A DNA stretch of 60,569 nucleotides from Nitrospirales bacterium (GCA_020027205.1 JAHRAQ010000021.1:1-60569); one strand, 5' to 3'; shown: positions 44,557-54,861, numbered from the stretch's first letter. Notes: generated by a model not told the origin, from the letters alone. Program-made: numbers and translations.

Positions 44557-44574
44557 AAACTGCCGGCTTATACT
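44545..44574 (+). promoter_or_regulatory. possible promoter of the AT-rich island
   Basis: TTGCAC (44545-44550), 18 bases, TATACT (44569-44574). The -10 is good and the -35 poor. It overlaps the hairpin and lies about 70 bases before the first island gene. Confidence 0.4.
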
Positions 44575-44645
44575 GCCCGCCGATGGGAGTCTCCCCTCGG
44601 TTGGTGTGTTTAATTACCGCTGGAAAGAGCTAATTTGGTGAACGG

Positions 44646-45104
44646 ATGCAGAGAATTTTGATGAAAGGATGTTTTGGCCTTTTGGGACTCTTCGCTGTTT
44701 TTTTTGTTGTGGGCTACATTGCGGGAACAGACAAAAAAGTTCAGGAAAAGAAGGTAGTGGAGCGAGTAGCAAAACAAGAAGAAGTGGCGAAGGTAGCAAA
44801 AAAAGCGGAAGATAAACGGAAAAGAGCAGAAGAAGCAGAAAACAAACGAAAGGGCTTTCACTGCTTGAGTTTTTGGGATGGGTCTCATCCCAAATTCAAG
44901 CGGCGCGTGAAGGCGCGCTTGAACGACCCGGGTAGTTTCGAGCATATCGATACGTTAGTGGGTCCCGTGTTGCCGAACGGGAGACATGCGGTAAATATGC
45001 AATATCGCGCCCGAAATGCGTTTGGCGGCATGGTAGTTGGGTGGGCGAGAGGCATGTTTAGGAATGCGAATTGTGAGGTTACATCGATTACTCAGTTACA
45101 GTAA
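44646..45104 (+). CDS. membrane-anchored coiled-coil protein of unknown function
   Basis: A 152-residue protein: an N-terminal membrane helix or signal (FGLLGLFAVFFVVGYIAG), a Lys/Glu-rich coiled coil (about residues 30-68), then a compact C-terminal domain (about 70-150) with HCLSFWDGSHPKFKRRVK, LNDPGSFEHIDT and MQYRARNAFGGMVVG. The latter pattern is known from hypothetical proteins of phage and accessory regions, with no assigned function. Its base composition is much richer in A+T than the flanking topoisomerase genes, a sign of recent transfer. Confidence 0.65.
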   Translation: MQRILMKGCFGLLGLFAVFFVVGYIAGTDKKVQEKKVVERVAKQEEVAKVAKKAEDKRKRAEEAENKRKGFHCLSFWDGSHPKFKRRVKARLNDPGSFEHIDTLVGPVLPNGRHAVNMQYRARNAFGGMVVGWARGMFRNANCEVTSITQLQ

Positions 45105-45142
45105 CATCCCGTTTGACCACCACAGGAAAGGAGTTACTGAAA

Positions 45143-45472
45143 ATGGAAAGGCACCACGAAAAAGAAATCAAACGGCTTGCGGGACAGGGAGCATCAATTC
45201 CCAAAATCATGGAAATTATGAAGGATAATTTTCCAGAATATGATTACGATTACGATGATATTTTTTGGGTGATTCGCGGGAGCGGCGACAGGACTGCTCG
45301 AGGAGCCAAAGCGACCATTACTCGTAGGCTTGAAGAAATTGTCAATGCAACTCGAAAGCAAGATCGAAGGGAAATCATCAAGGAAATAAGTGATCTGGTG
45401 TGGAATTTGTATGATCGCGTAAAAAGCAATCAATCCAAACTGGAAGAAATTCGAAAGATCTTGAAAAAATAG
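45143..45472 (+). CDS. small helical hypothetical protein
   Basis: A 109-residue protein. The ATG at 45143 has AAAGGAG upstream. The N-terminus (KEIKRLAGQGASIPKIMEIM) looks like a helix-turn-helix; the second half is a charged coiled coil. It contains a YDYDYDD acidic run. It is AT-rich like the gene before it, 38 bases away, and probably co-transcribed. I do not recognise a family. Confidence 0.6.
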   Translation: MERHHEKEIKRLAGQGASIPKIMEIMKDNFPEYDYDYDDIFWVIRGSGDRTARGAKATITRRLEEIVNATRKQDRREIIKEISDLVWNLYDRVKSNQSKLEEIRKILKK

Positions 45473-45560
45473 AGAGACAACCATAATCTGTTAGCCTCGG
45501 ACGGATGCCGTTCACCATCTCGGAAACGTTTTCCGCGACGCTCCGCCGCCGCGCGAGGCG

Positions 45561-45791
45561 ATGGCTATGACCGAATTATTGATAACCCACAAATCAACCA
45601 TCCTCGGCGGCACGCCGGTGTTTGCCGGCACGCGAGTGCCCGTGCGCTATTTGTTCGAGTGGCTGGAGGGCGGCGAGACGCTGGAGTGGTTTTTGGACAA
45701 CTACCCATCGGTGACGCGCGAACAAGCGGTGGCGGCGTTGCGACAGGCCGGCGCCGCCCTCGACAACAATGCCAATGAAGTTGCTGTTTGA
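45561..45791 (+). CDS. DUF433 antitoxin-like protein
   Basis: A 76-residue protein of the DUF433 family: ILGGTPVFAGTRVPVRYLFEWLEGG and FLDNYPSVTREQAVAAL, a helix-turn-helix-type DNA-binding fold. DUF433 genes are typically paired with DUF5615 PIN-like genes as type II antitoxins. The stop overlaps the next gene by 23 bases, as in most toxin-antitoxin operons. It probably represses its own operon. An ATG six bases downstream is also possible. Confidence 0.85.
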   Translation: MAMTELLITHKSTILGGTPVFAGTRVPVRYLFEWLEGGETLEWFLDNYPSVTREQAVAALRQAGAALDNNANEVAV

Positions 45792-46125
45792 CGAACCTGT
45801 CCCGAGGCAACTTCGCGCGCGTTTCCCCGCCGGTTTCGAAATCGCCACCGCGCAGGAGATGGGGTGGGCGTCGATTGACAACGGCCAACTGTTGCGGAGG
45901 GCGGCCAACCGGGGTTTTGATGCGATCATCACGTTGGATCAAAACATACGGCACCAACAAAACGTGGCCGCACTGCCGTTGCCGGTGATTATCCTTTCGG
46001 TCACCGCCAAAAAGGTGGCCGAGTTGGAATCGCTCGTGCCGATGGTCGTCGACATTCTACGCGGCGATTTGCAACGGCGGTGTTATCAAGCCGCCCTTCC
46101 TCCTTCGCCTCGCCCGGCGGGGTAA
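45769..46125 (+). CDS. DUF5615 PIN-like toxin
   Basis: A 118-residue protein of the DUF5615 (PIN-like) family: KLLFDEPVPRQLRARFP at the N-terminus with the first acidic residues, GWASIDNGQLLRRAANRGFDAIITLDQNI with the second Asp cluster, and VIILSV. PIN-like nucleases cut RNA. It pairs with the DUF433 protein. The last 15 residues are a Pro/Arg tail outside the domain. Confidence 0.85.
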   Translation: MPMKLLFDEPVPRQLRARFPAGFEIATAQEMGWASIDNGQLLRRAANRGFDAIITLDQNIRHQQNVAALPLPVIILSVTAKKVAELESLVPMVVDILRGDLQRRCYQAALPPSPRPAG

Positions 46126-48120
<1,995 letters not shown>

Positions 48121-48223
48121 CCGCATGACCCCGCTCCCGGCGTCACGCGACACACGACAGTGCACACGGGACAACGCACCCGCTTTTGTCGGTAGAGACA
48201 ACAAAGGGAGAATGCCGGCCGCC

Positions 48224-49984
48224 ATGGACCCCCTCGCGCGCGTCAAACGGTATCACGAGCAGACCAAGCACGACCTGAATCGCTACGCCCGGTCGCTGGG
48301 GTATCTGGACTGGGCCAACCAGCCGGATCCGTTTCGGCGGTATGCGGGCGCCGCGCTACATCGTTTCCCTCGACTCGCCGCCGGCGACGACCCCGTGTCG
48401 CCGTCCTATGCGTCGCTCCATGCGCACGATGGCGTCATGCCCGCGCACGACGCCGTCGTGCCGCGGCCGCTGACGTGGAACAGTCTGTCGCGATTTTTCG
48501 AATACAGCCTCTCCATCACGGCGTGGAAAGAATACGGCGGCAATCGCTGGGCGCTGCGCAGCAATCCGTCCAGCGGCAATCTGCATCCCACGGAAGGCTA
48601 TCTGCTGATTAACCCCGCCGACAGGATGCCGCTGCCGCCCGGACTTTATCACTACGCGCCAAAAGAGCACGGGCTGGAACACCGCATGAGCGGCGCGCGC
48701 GACGCCATGGCAGCCCTCCTGCGCCCCTTTCCCCCGCATTCGTTTCTCGTCGGCATCAGTTCGGTGCACTGGCGGGAAGCATGGAAATACGGCGAGCGCG
48801 CGTTTCGCTACTGCCAGCACGACTGCGGTCACGCCGTCGGCGCGCTGCGGATTGCCGGCGCCGCGCTGGGCTGGCGCGTCGTGCTGCTCGACGGTCCGGA
48901 CGATGACGCGGTGGCGGCCCTGCTCGGGCTGAATCGCGCGCATGAATTTGACAACGCCGAACCCGAATGTCCCGAACTGCTGTGCGTCGTCTGTCCGACA
49001 CACGAAACCCCGCCGCCGGCCCTGCCGCTCACCCTTGCGCCGGATGCGATGGCGCAATGCCTGCGGGGAGACTGGCACGGCCGGGCCAACCGGTTGAGCC
49101 GGGACGCCCCGCTCCCCTGGGACATCATCGATGACGTGACGGAGGCGTCATGGAAGCACTCGACCGAACCCTCGTCGATGCAATGCTCCGCGCCGCCGGC
49201 ACGTCCCCGGAACACAGGCCGGGATGAAGCGCGCGCCGCACCGGCGCCACACCACGGCGGCGGCACAAGCCCGGCCGGCGCATCCGCGCATCAACTCATT
49301 CATCAACGACGAAGCGCGGTGGCCTTTGACGGCGCCACGTCGATTGCGGCCTCGACATTTTTCACGATACTCGAGCGCGTCTTTCCCCGCGCGGACCTTC
49401 CCGTGGCGCAACGCCCCATGCCCTGGGACGCGCTCCCCTGGAACCCCGCCGTCCATCTTGCCCTGTTTGTGCACCGCGTCGAGGGACTGTCTCCCGGACT
49501 GTACATGCTCCTGCGCAACGCCGACCCGGCAATCAAGACCGCCGTTCAACGCGCTATGCACGCGCACTTTGCCTGGACAGTCCCAGAGCATTGCCCCCCG
49601 CGGCTGCCCTTGTATGTACTGGAGGAAGGCAACGCGCAGCGTCTCGCCATTCAGTTAAGTTGCCACCAGGACATCGCGGGCGACGGCGCGTTTTCCCTGG
49701 GGATGATTGCGGAATTCGAAGCCGCGCTGGAGCAACACGGGGCGTGGTTTTACAAACGCCTGTTCTGGGAAACCGGACTCATCGGCCAGACGCTGTATCT
49801 CGAAGCGGAGGCGGCGGGGGTCCGCGCCACGGGCATCGGATGTTTTTTTGATGACCCGGTGCATCGCGTCCTGGGCTGGTATCCCGACACGCGCCTGCAA
49901 TCGTTGTATCACTTCACGGTGGGCGGGCCGGTCGAAGACCGCCGCCTCACCACCCTGCCGCCCTACGGCGAGCACGGTACATGA
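48224..49984 (+). CDS. SagB/ThcOx-type oxidoreductase with two nitroreductase-like domains
   Basis: About 586 residues. The first nitroreductase-like domain (about 80-300) has LSITAWKEYGGNRWALRSNPSSGNLHPTEGYL (split as LSITAWKEYG and RSNPSSGNLHPTEGYL) typical of SagB FMN enzymes. A low-complexity Ala/Pro/Arg/His linker (about 320-365) precedes a second, similar domain (HQLIHQRRSAVAFDG, LFWETGLIGQTLYLEAEAAG). SagB enzymes oxidise azolines in modified peptides, but no cyclodehydratase or precursor peptide is nearby, so the substrate is unknown. The ATG at 48212 is an alternative start. Confidence 0.85.
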   Translation: MDPLARVKRYHEQTKHDLNRYARSLGYLDWANQPDPFRRYAGAALHRFPRLAAGDDPVSPSYASLHAHDGVMPAHDAVVPRPLTWNSLSRFFEYSLSITAWKEYGGNRWALRSNPSSGNLHPTEGYLLINPADRMPLPPGLYHYAPKEHGLEHRMSGARDAMAALLRPFPPHSFLVGISSVHWREAWKYGERAFRYCQHDCGHAVGALRIAGAALGWRVVLLDGPDDDAVAALLGLNRAHEFDNAEPECPELLCVVCPTHETPPPALPLTLAPDAMAQCLRGDWHGRANRLSRDAPLPWDIIDDVTEASWKHSTEPSSMQCSAPPARPRNTGRDEARAAPAPHHGGGTSPAGASAHQLIHQRRSAVAFDGATSIAASTFFTILERVFPRADLPVAQRPMPWDALPWNPAVHLALFVHRVEGLSPGLYMLLRNADPAIKTAVQRAMHAHFAWTVPEHCPPRLPLYVLEEGNAQRLAIQLSCHQDIAGDGAFSLGMIAEFEAALEQHGAWFYKRLFWETGLIGQTLYLEAEAAGVRATGIGCFFDDPVHRVLGWYPDTRLQSLYHFTVGGPVEDRRLTTLPPYGEHGT

Positions 49985-50050
49985 ACCCCGTGCCGGAGGT
50001 TCCAATGTCCCGGCGACGCGGCTGACGCCGCGCATGGCGGCGTCCGGCGC

Positions 50051-50079
50051 TTGCAGTCTTCCGGCAAATAGGATACAGT
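50051..50079 (+). promoter_or_regulatory. possible promoter for the 29-residue peptide and PuuD-like gene
   Basis: TTGCAG (50051-50056), 17 bases, TACAGT (50074-50079). Both boxes are imperfect. The rest of 49985-50180 has GC-rich small hairpins and no gene. Confidence 0.35.
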
Positions 50080-50180
50080 TTCCGCGCCGTCGGACGGGCG
50101 CGTCGTCTCGCCCGCGCCGCGGGCGTTGGAACGATGCCGGACAACCACACCGGAACCCGCTCACGCGGACAGGAGGTGTC

Positions 50181-50270
50181 ATGAATCCACTTGATTCGAT
50201 CCCCGGAACCATCGCCGCGGGATTCGTGCTGACCATCGTGTTATATGTGGTGGTCAAAACGCTCGTCTAG
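50181..50270 (+). CDS. 29-residue single-span membrane peptide
   Basis: MNPLDSIPGTIAAGFVLTIV followed by LYVVVKTLV: a short polar N-terminus and one hydrophobic helix of about 20 residues. An excellent ribosome-binding site (AGGAGG) lies immediately upstream at 50171-50176 with four bases to the ATG. It is 56 bases upstream of the PuuD-like membrane gene on the same strand, so it may be a small subunit or stabiliser of that protein. Too short for homology-based naming. Confidence 0.65.
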   Translation: MNPLDSIPGTIAAGFVLTIVLYVVVKTLV

Positions 50271-50326
50271 CGTTTCCTGACCGTTTCCCACGCACCAGCG
50301 CTTCACCAACGAAAGGGGATGGCACC

Positions 50327-50809
50327 ATGGAAACCTTACTCGCCTGGGGACATTATCTGGCAGGGATTACGTGGATCGGGATTTTGTATTACTTTAATTT
50401 TATTCAAGTGCCCTTTCTGAAGAACGTCACCCCGGAAACCAAGGCGCAGGCGTTTCAACATCTCGTGCCGAACGCGCTCTGGTGGTTCCGGTGGGGCGCG
50501 CTGGCCACGTGGCTGTTCGGCGCCATGCTCCTGATGAATCAGGGCCGGTTCGGGTCGGCGTTTGCCCTGCAGGGCAACGACGCGATTATCGGCATGGGAG
50601 CGTGGCTGGGGACCGTCATGCTCCTGAACGTCTGGGGGATTATCTGGCCCAATCAGAAAAAGGTGCTGGGTCTCAAAGAGGCGACGCCCGACGAAAAACA
50701 ACGGGCCGCGCGGGCCGCCCTCATGGCGTCGCGCACCAACACGATGCTGTCCATTCCCATGTTGTTTTTCATGGCCTCGTCCGGCCATGCCTCCGGTCTG
50801 TTTCAATAA
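50327..50809 (+). CDS. PuuD-like membrane protein (urate hydroxylase N-domain family)
   Basis: A 160-residue membrane protein with four helices: the N-terminal one with LAWGHYLAGITWIGILYYFN, then WWFRWGALATWLFGAMLL, MGAWLGTVMLLNVWGIIW and TMLSIPMLFFMASSG. It resembles the membrane domain of PuuD urate hydroxylase, which in full-length proteins carries a cytochrome c domain that is absent here. Conserved His and Trp in the helices could bind haem. No purine-degradation genes are nearby, so a urate role is doubtful. A purine-rich GAAAGGGG precedes the ATG. Confidence 0.8.
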   Translation: METLLAWGHYLAGITWIGILYYFNFIQVPFLKNVTPETKAQAFQHLVPNALWWFRWGALATWLFGAMLLMNQGRFGSAFALQGNDAIIGMGAWLGTVMLLNVWGIIWPNQKKVLGLKEATPDEKQRAARAALMASRTNTMLSIPMLFFMASSGHASGLFQ

Positions 50810-50894
50810 GCGAACGTCGCAGGGGAAGGGCCGCGTTTCTGCCGGCTCTTCCCCGTGGTGTTGTTCTTCCGCGTACCGCGTCCCTCTCCGGTCA

Positions 50895-50991
50895 GCCTCA
50901 TCGCCGCCGTCCCGCGCCCGCCTCACGCTACCCCGCCACACCAGCCTCACATCGCCCCGCCGCGTCCGCCTCACATTATCCCGCCGCGCCC
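50895..50991. repeat. 24-bp minisatellite, four units
   Basis: Four tandem units (50895-50919, 50920-50943, 50944-50967, 50968-50991) each begin GCCTCA and end in a CCGCC-CGCC type segment. The last three are exactly 24 bases; the first is 25. It lies 20 bases before the rubrerythrin -35 box. No convincing gene is present in 50810-51106. Confidence 0.85.
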
Positions 50992-51010
50992 GCCCCGTGC
51001 CGTCATGGCG

Positions 51011-51039
51011 TTGACGCAAAAAAGTCGGGTTGTTACATT
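51011..51039 (+). promoter_or_regulatory. promoter of the rubrerythrin operon
   Basis: TTGACG (51011-51016), 17 bases, TACATT (51034-51039). The same TACATT -10 is used at 1631-1659. A good ribosome-binding site (GGGAGGA) precedes the rubrerythrin ATG. Confidence 0.7.
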
Positions 51040-51106
51040 GCGTACCTGTTCCTGATGTTTCGTCAACACGCCGTGCGTTCACAACACGGCAACTAGGGAG
51101 GACAGG

Positions 51107-51535
51107 ATGAGCAAGAGTCTTAAAGGCACCAAAAGTCACGCCAACCTCAAAGCGGCTTTCGCCGGAGAATCCCAGGCCAACCGGCGGTATCTGTACTTTG
51201 CGCGACGGGCCGACATTGAAGGCTATCCCGACATCGGCGGATTGTTCCGCGATACATCCGAAGCGGAAACCGGCCATGCGTTCGGTCATTTGGATTTTCT
51301 CAAGGACGTCGGCGACCCCGCCACGGATCAACCCATCGGCACCACCGAAGTCAATCTCAAGGCGGCCATTGAAGGCGAAACCTACGAGTACACGCAGATG
51401 TATCCGGGCATGGCCAAAACCGCGCGCGAGGAAGGCTTTGAAGAACTGGCGGAATGGTTTGAGACGCTGGCCAAGGCGGAACGCTCGCACGCCAATCGTT
51501 TCACGAAGGGGCTGGACACGTTGAAAACCGCGTGA
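51107..51535 (+). CDS. rubrerythrin-like diiron protein (no rubredoxin domain)
   Basis: A 142-residue four-helix-bundle protein of the rubrerythrin family: [22 protein letters not shown] (first Glu), [14 protein letters not shown] (ExxH), [18 protein letters not shown] (Glu ligands) and [17 protein letters not shown] (ExxH). The C-terminal rubredoxin domain of classical rubrerythrin is missing. It should reduce peroxide in the cytoplasm. It is the first gene of an operon with an Fe-S protein and a DUF3501 protein, a combination that recurs in many bacteria. Confidence 0.94.
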   Translation: MSKSLKGTKSHANLKAAFAGESQANRRYLYFARRADIEGYPDIGGLFRDTSEAETGHAFGHLDFLKDVGDPATDQPIGTTEVNLKAAIEGETYEYTQMYPGMAKTAREEGFEELAEWFETLAKAERSHANRFTKGLDTLKTA

Positions 51536-51583
51536 CCCGCGTGGCGCGCACGGGAGGCGGGATGACGGCGCTCCGCGTCCCGT

Positions 51584-52894
51584 GTGCGGCGTCGGAGACG
51601 CGCAGGATCGTCGTTGCCGGACCTTCACCTCATCACCCCCGACGGGGCTCGCGCCCAACTTGAGCAGGACACCCGGCGCGTGTTCAACGTCTGCGAAGGC
51701 TGTCGCCGCTGTTTCAACCTGTGCCCCTCGTTCACCACTCTCCTGGATCGCATTGACGAACATGGGAGCGATGTTTCCAAACTCGCGCCGGCGGATTATG
51801 AGCGGGTCGAAAAGGAATGTTATTACTGCAAACTCTGCGACAACCACTGCCCCTATACCCCGCCTCACGCCTACGGCATTGATTTCCCGCACCTCATGGC
51901 CGCGTGGAAACAGCAGCGCGTCAGGGACCGGGGCGCGTCCTGGCGCGAGCGCCTGTTTGTCAACACCGACCTGATCGGCATCGCGGGAAGTCTGACGGCG
52001 TCGCTGACCAACCGGGCGCTCGCCACGCCATGGATACGGGTCCTGTTGGAACACGTCATCGGCCTGCACCGGGACCGGCGCGTGCTGGCCTTTGCCAAAG
52101 AAAGTTTTCCCGCGTGGTGGCGCACACACGGGACGTCGATGCAACCCCGCGCCGCCCGGCGCAAAGTCGTCCTGTTTCCCGGCTGCATGGTGAACTATCA
52201 AGCCACCGATATCGGGAACGCCACGGCTCGCGTCCTCGCGAAGAACGGCGTGGAGGTCGTGGTCCCCGAAGGACAACGCTGTTGCGGCATGCCGTCCTTC
52301 GCCCTCGGAGACACCGGCGCCATGGCCCAAACAGCCGCGCACCACGAACGCCTGTTTCTGCCGTATCTCGAACAGGGCTATGATCTCGTGGTGCCGACGC
52401 CCAGTTGCAGTCTCATGTTCAAACGGGAATACCCCTGGCTGGCGCCGGCGCCCGGCGTGACCACGCTGGCGGAACGGACGTTCGATATCTGCGAATATCT
52501 GATGCGGCTCAACAAAGACGGCGCGCTGGCACGGGACTTCATGCGGACCGAACAGCGCATCGCCTACCAGGTCCCGTGTCATTTGCGCGATCAGAATATC
52601 GGGTTTAAATCCAAAGAACTGATGGAACTGACCGGCGCCCATGTCACGTTGATCGAACGGTGTTCCGGCCACGACGGATCGTGGGGCGCCACGGTCGAAT
52701 TTTTCGATCTGTCCATGACCATCGCGCACAAGGCCGTCCGGGCCGTTGCCGATTGCGAACCGGACCTCGTGGCGTCGGACTGTCCGCTCTCGGCGCTGCA
52801 ACTTGACCAGGCCGGCGCCATGTCCCCCGCCTCCGGGCCGCCGACCCGCCATCCCATTCAAATTATTCGCGACGCCTATGGACTCCCGTCATGA
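51584..52894 (+). CDS. 4Fe-4S/CCG-domain oxidoreductase (GlpC/HdrD-like)
   Basis: About 436 residues from a GTG 48 bases after the rubrerythrin stop. Two 4Fe-4S motifs ([12 protein letters not shown] around residue 36 and [12 protein letters not shown] around 82) precede two CCG cysteine-rich domains ([10 protein letters not shown] with QRCCGMPSF, and [10 protein letters not shown] with [11 protein letters not shown]). The layout is that of anaerobic glycerol-3-phosphate dehydrogenase subunit C and heterodisulfide-reductase D proteins. In this gene context it is probably the electron donor or acceptor for rubrerythrin and the DUF3501 protein (inference). Confidence 0.92.
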   Translation: MRRRRRAGSSLPDLHLITPDGARAQLEQDTRRVFNVCEGCRRCFNLCPSFTTLLDRIDEHGSDVSKLAPADYERVEKECYYCKLCDNHCPYTPPHAYGIDFPHLMAAWKQQRVRDRGASWRERLFVNTDLIGIAGSLTASLTNRALATPWIRVLLEHVIGLHRDRRVLAFAKESFPAWWRTHGTSMQPRAARRKVVLFPGCMVNYQATDIGNATARVLAKNGVEVVVPEGQRCCGMPSFALGDTGAMAQTAAHHERLFLPYLEQGYDLVVPTPSCSLMFKREYPWLAPAPGVTTLAERTFDICEYLMRLNKDGALARDFMRTEQRIAYQVPCHLRDQNIGFKSKELMELTGAHVTLIERCSGHDGSWGATVEFFDLSMTIAHKAVRAVADCEPDLVASDCPLSALQLDQAGAMSPASGPPTRHPIQIIRDAYGLPS

Positions 52895-53475
52895 ACCTGT
52901 TGACGCACGCCGATCTCCTGTCTCTGGCGGACTATGAACGTCAACGCGCGCGGATGCGACGGGAGATCATCGATGTAAAAAAGCGGCGCAGAATCGACGT
53001 CGGCCCCCTGGTGACCCTGGTCTTCGAGAATCACCGGACGCTGCTGTTCCAAATTCAGGAAATGCTTCGAGCCGAACAGATCGTGGCGCCCACGAAAATT
53101 CAGGAGGAACTTGACGTGTACAACGCCCTGCTTCCCCGCGCGGGCGAATTGAGCGCCACCCTGATGATCGCCATTGCGGACGAGGGCCGCGTGAAAGAGG
53201 TGTTGGATTCATTCCGGGGTTTCGACCGGGGCGACACCCTGGGCATCACCGTCCGTGACCACACGGTGTTCGCCGACTTCGAAGCCGGCCACAGTACGGA
53301 GGACAAAGTGAGTGCGGTCCATTTTATCCGGGTGAAGATTCCCCGGTCGTTTCGGGAGGCGTTGCGGGAACATGAGTCTCATGCCCGCATCACGATTACC
53401 CATAAGCACCATGCGGCGGAGGCGAAAGTCCCCCGTGCCATGCGGGAAGAATGGCTGAAGGACCTGGAGGCCTGA
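52891..53475 (+). CDS. DUF3501 family protein
   Basis: A 194-residue protein of the DUF3501 family (YERQRARMRREIIDVKKRRRI, LLFQIQEMLRAEQI, LMIAIADE, VHFIRVKI). Function is unknown, but it almost always lies next to rubrerythrin and a CCG-domain Fe-S protein, as here. Its start overlaps the Fe-S gene stop (ATGA), so translation is coupled. It may bind a metal or the Fe-S partner in peroxide detoxification. Confidence 0.9.
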   Translation: MNLLTHADLLSLADYERQRARMRREIIDVKKRRRIDVGPLVTLVFENHRTLLFQIQEMLRAEQIVAPTKIQEELDVYNALLPRAGELSATLMIAIADEGRVKEVLDSFRGFDRGDTLGITVRDHTVFADFEAGHSTEDKVSAVHFIRVKIPRSFREALREHESHARITITHKHHAAEAKVPRAMREEWLKDLEA

Positions 53476-53642
53476 TCGCGGTTGTGGTGGCCGCTTTTGG
53501 GCCGGAGCAGCATGGACGCCCACGGATTGACAACTCCCGGAAGGGTGGTTATCATAAATGCCATGGGATCTTGTGTTTCGAGCATGGAGCATCAATCAGG
53601 GGCCTTTGTGTTTCACGTCCATACCATGAAGCGGAGGGATGT

Positions 53643-53966
53643 ATGATTACCATCAGCACGGTGGCCGAAGAGAAAATCAAGGAATTGATCACCGAGGAAG
53701 AAGAAGACGTCATTGGCTTGCGGATCTATGTCAAAGGCGGCGGGTGCAGCGGCTATCAATACGGGATGTCCTTTGAATCCAAAATGGACGACGACGACAC
53801 CGTGATTGAAAAAGGCCCGGTCAAAGTCATTGTGGATTCACAAAGCGCCCCCATGCTGAACGGGGCGGAAGTGGATTACGTCGACAGCCTGCAAGGGTCC
53901 GGGTTCGCCATCAAAAACCCGCAGGCAAAAAGCACGTGCGGGTGCGGCAGTTCCTTCAGCACCTGA
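53643..53966 (+). CDS. erpA: A-type Fe-S cluster carrier (ErpA/IscA family)
   Basis: A 107-residue protein; the frame is open further upstream but homology begins at the ATG at 53643. The three family Cys are present: Cys in GGGCSGYQYGMSFE and the CGCG near the C-terminus (TCGCGSSF). It delivers Fe-S clusters to target proteins; the Fe-S oxidoreductase two genes upstream is a possible client. A GGAGGG ribosome-binding site precedes the start. The run of EEEEDV at residues 17-22 is typical. Confidence 0.93.
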   Translation: MITISTVAEEKIKELITEEEEDVIGLRIYVKGGGCSGYQYGMSFESKMDDDDTVIEKGPVKVIVDSQSAPMLNGAEVDYVDSLQGSGFAIKNPQAKSTCGCGSSFST

Positions 53967-54063
53967 TCCCGGATTGCTCACCTTGAAAACGGCCGGGGTT
54001 TTTGCTTCGAGTCGAGGCGGAAATCCCGGTCGTTGTGTCTGAACCGGGAGACCGGCCTTCGGC

Positions 54064-54861
54064 ATGGCAAGATCCACGCTCACAAAACGCCTGGAGTTTT
54101 CCGCGTCCCACCGATACGGCAACCCCGCATGGGACGCGAAGCGCAACCGGGAAGTCTTCGGCCCCTGTTCCGAAGAACACGGGCATAACTATCTCCTTGA
54201 AGTGACCCTGGGCGGACGGGTTGATCCCACCACGGGCATGATCATGAATCTGTACGACCTCAAGCGGGTCGTGACGGAAGTGCTGGAAGAATTCGACCAT
54301 CGGCATCTCAATCTCGACACGCCCTACTTCGCGCACCACCCGCCCACTCCTGAAAATTTTGCCCTCGTGCTGTGGCGGAAATTTCGCGCGCGTCCCGAAA
54401 CCCGTGACATCGAATCCATCCGTCTGTGCGAAGGAGACAATCTGTGGGCTGAACTCCATACCCCGGCGGGGGGCACGGAATCAGGGAACAACGGGGAGCC
54501 CGCCGAAGCGCTCGTGACTCGCCGGTACGCCCTGGTCGCGCACCGCCGTCTCGACTCGTCCCATCTTGCCGCATGGCCCCTTGCGCTGGCCGTCACCGTG
54601 CGGGGAGCCATTGATCCCATGACCGGCCGCGTGATGGACATTGCGACGCTGGACGAGCGGGTCGCGCACCACGTACTGCAACACGTTCCCGACGCGAACC
54701 CGTCCCCGGATGCACAATGCGCTTCGCCACCGGAAATCCTGGCCGCCGTGGCCAAAACCCTGTGGCCCCGTCTGGTCGAGGCGGCGGGCGACCGCCTCGC
54801 GCACCTCAAACTCACGGACCAACAAACGCTGACCCTGGAATATTCACACGGCTTTCAATGA
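54064..54861 (+). CDS. tandem 6-pyruvoyl-tetrahydropterin synthase/QueD-like protein
   Basis: A 265-residue protein made of two PTPS-like domains. The first (about 1-130) keeps all key residues: zinc His16 (SASH), His39 and His41 (EEHGHNY), catalytic Cys35, and Glu in RLCEGDNLWAEL. The second (about 145-265) has the fold pattern (YALVAHRRLDSSHL, IDPMTGRVMDIATLDERV) but has lost the Cys and the HxH pair. A single-domain enzyme has about 120-140 residues. It could be a QueD for queuosine or a pterin enzyme; the inactive half may be structural. It overlaps the convergent thioredoxin-like gene by 18 bases. Confidence 0.88.
   Translation: MARSTLTKRLEFSASHRYGNPAWDAKRNREVFGPCSEEHGHNYLLEVTLGGRVDPTTGMIMNLYDLKRVVTEVLEEFDHRHLNLDTPYFAHHPPTPENFALVLWRKFRARPETRDIESIRLCEGDNLWAELHTPAGGTESGNNGEPAEALVTRRYALVAHRRLDSSHLAAWPLALAVTVRGAIDPMTGRVMDIATLDERVAHHVLQHVPDANPSPDAQCASPPEILAAVAKTLWPRLVEAAGDRLAHLKLTDQQTLTLEYSHGFQ

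Noticed and set aside
50895..50991. CRISPR array
   Set aside because: Units are directly adjacent 24-mers with no spacers.
50855..51055. A 66-residue Pro/His-rich peptide frame over the minisatellite
   Set aside because: It has no ribosome-binding site, covers the rubrerythrin promoter, and its repeats follow from the 24-bp DNA repeat.
50336..52861. An 841-codon open frame on the minus strand
   Set aside because: It is antisense to the PuuD-like, rubrerythrin and Fe-S oxidoreductase genes, all of which have clear family motifs.
53451..53642. N-terminal extension of the ErpA-like protein
   Set aside because: Family homology starts at the ATG at 53643, which has its own ribosome-binding site; the upstream codons overlap the end of the DUF3501 gene.
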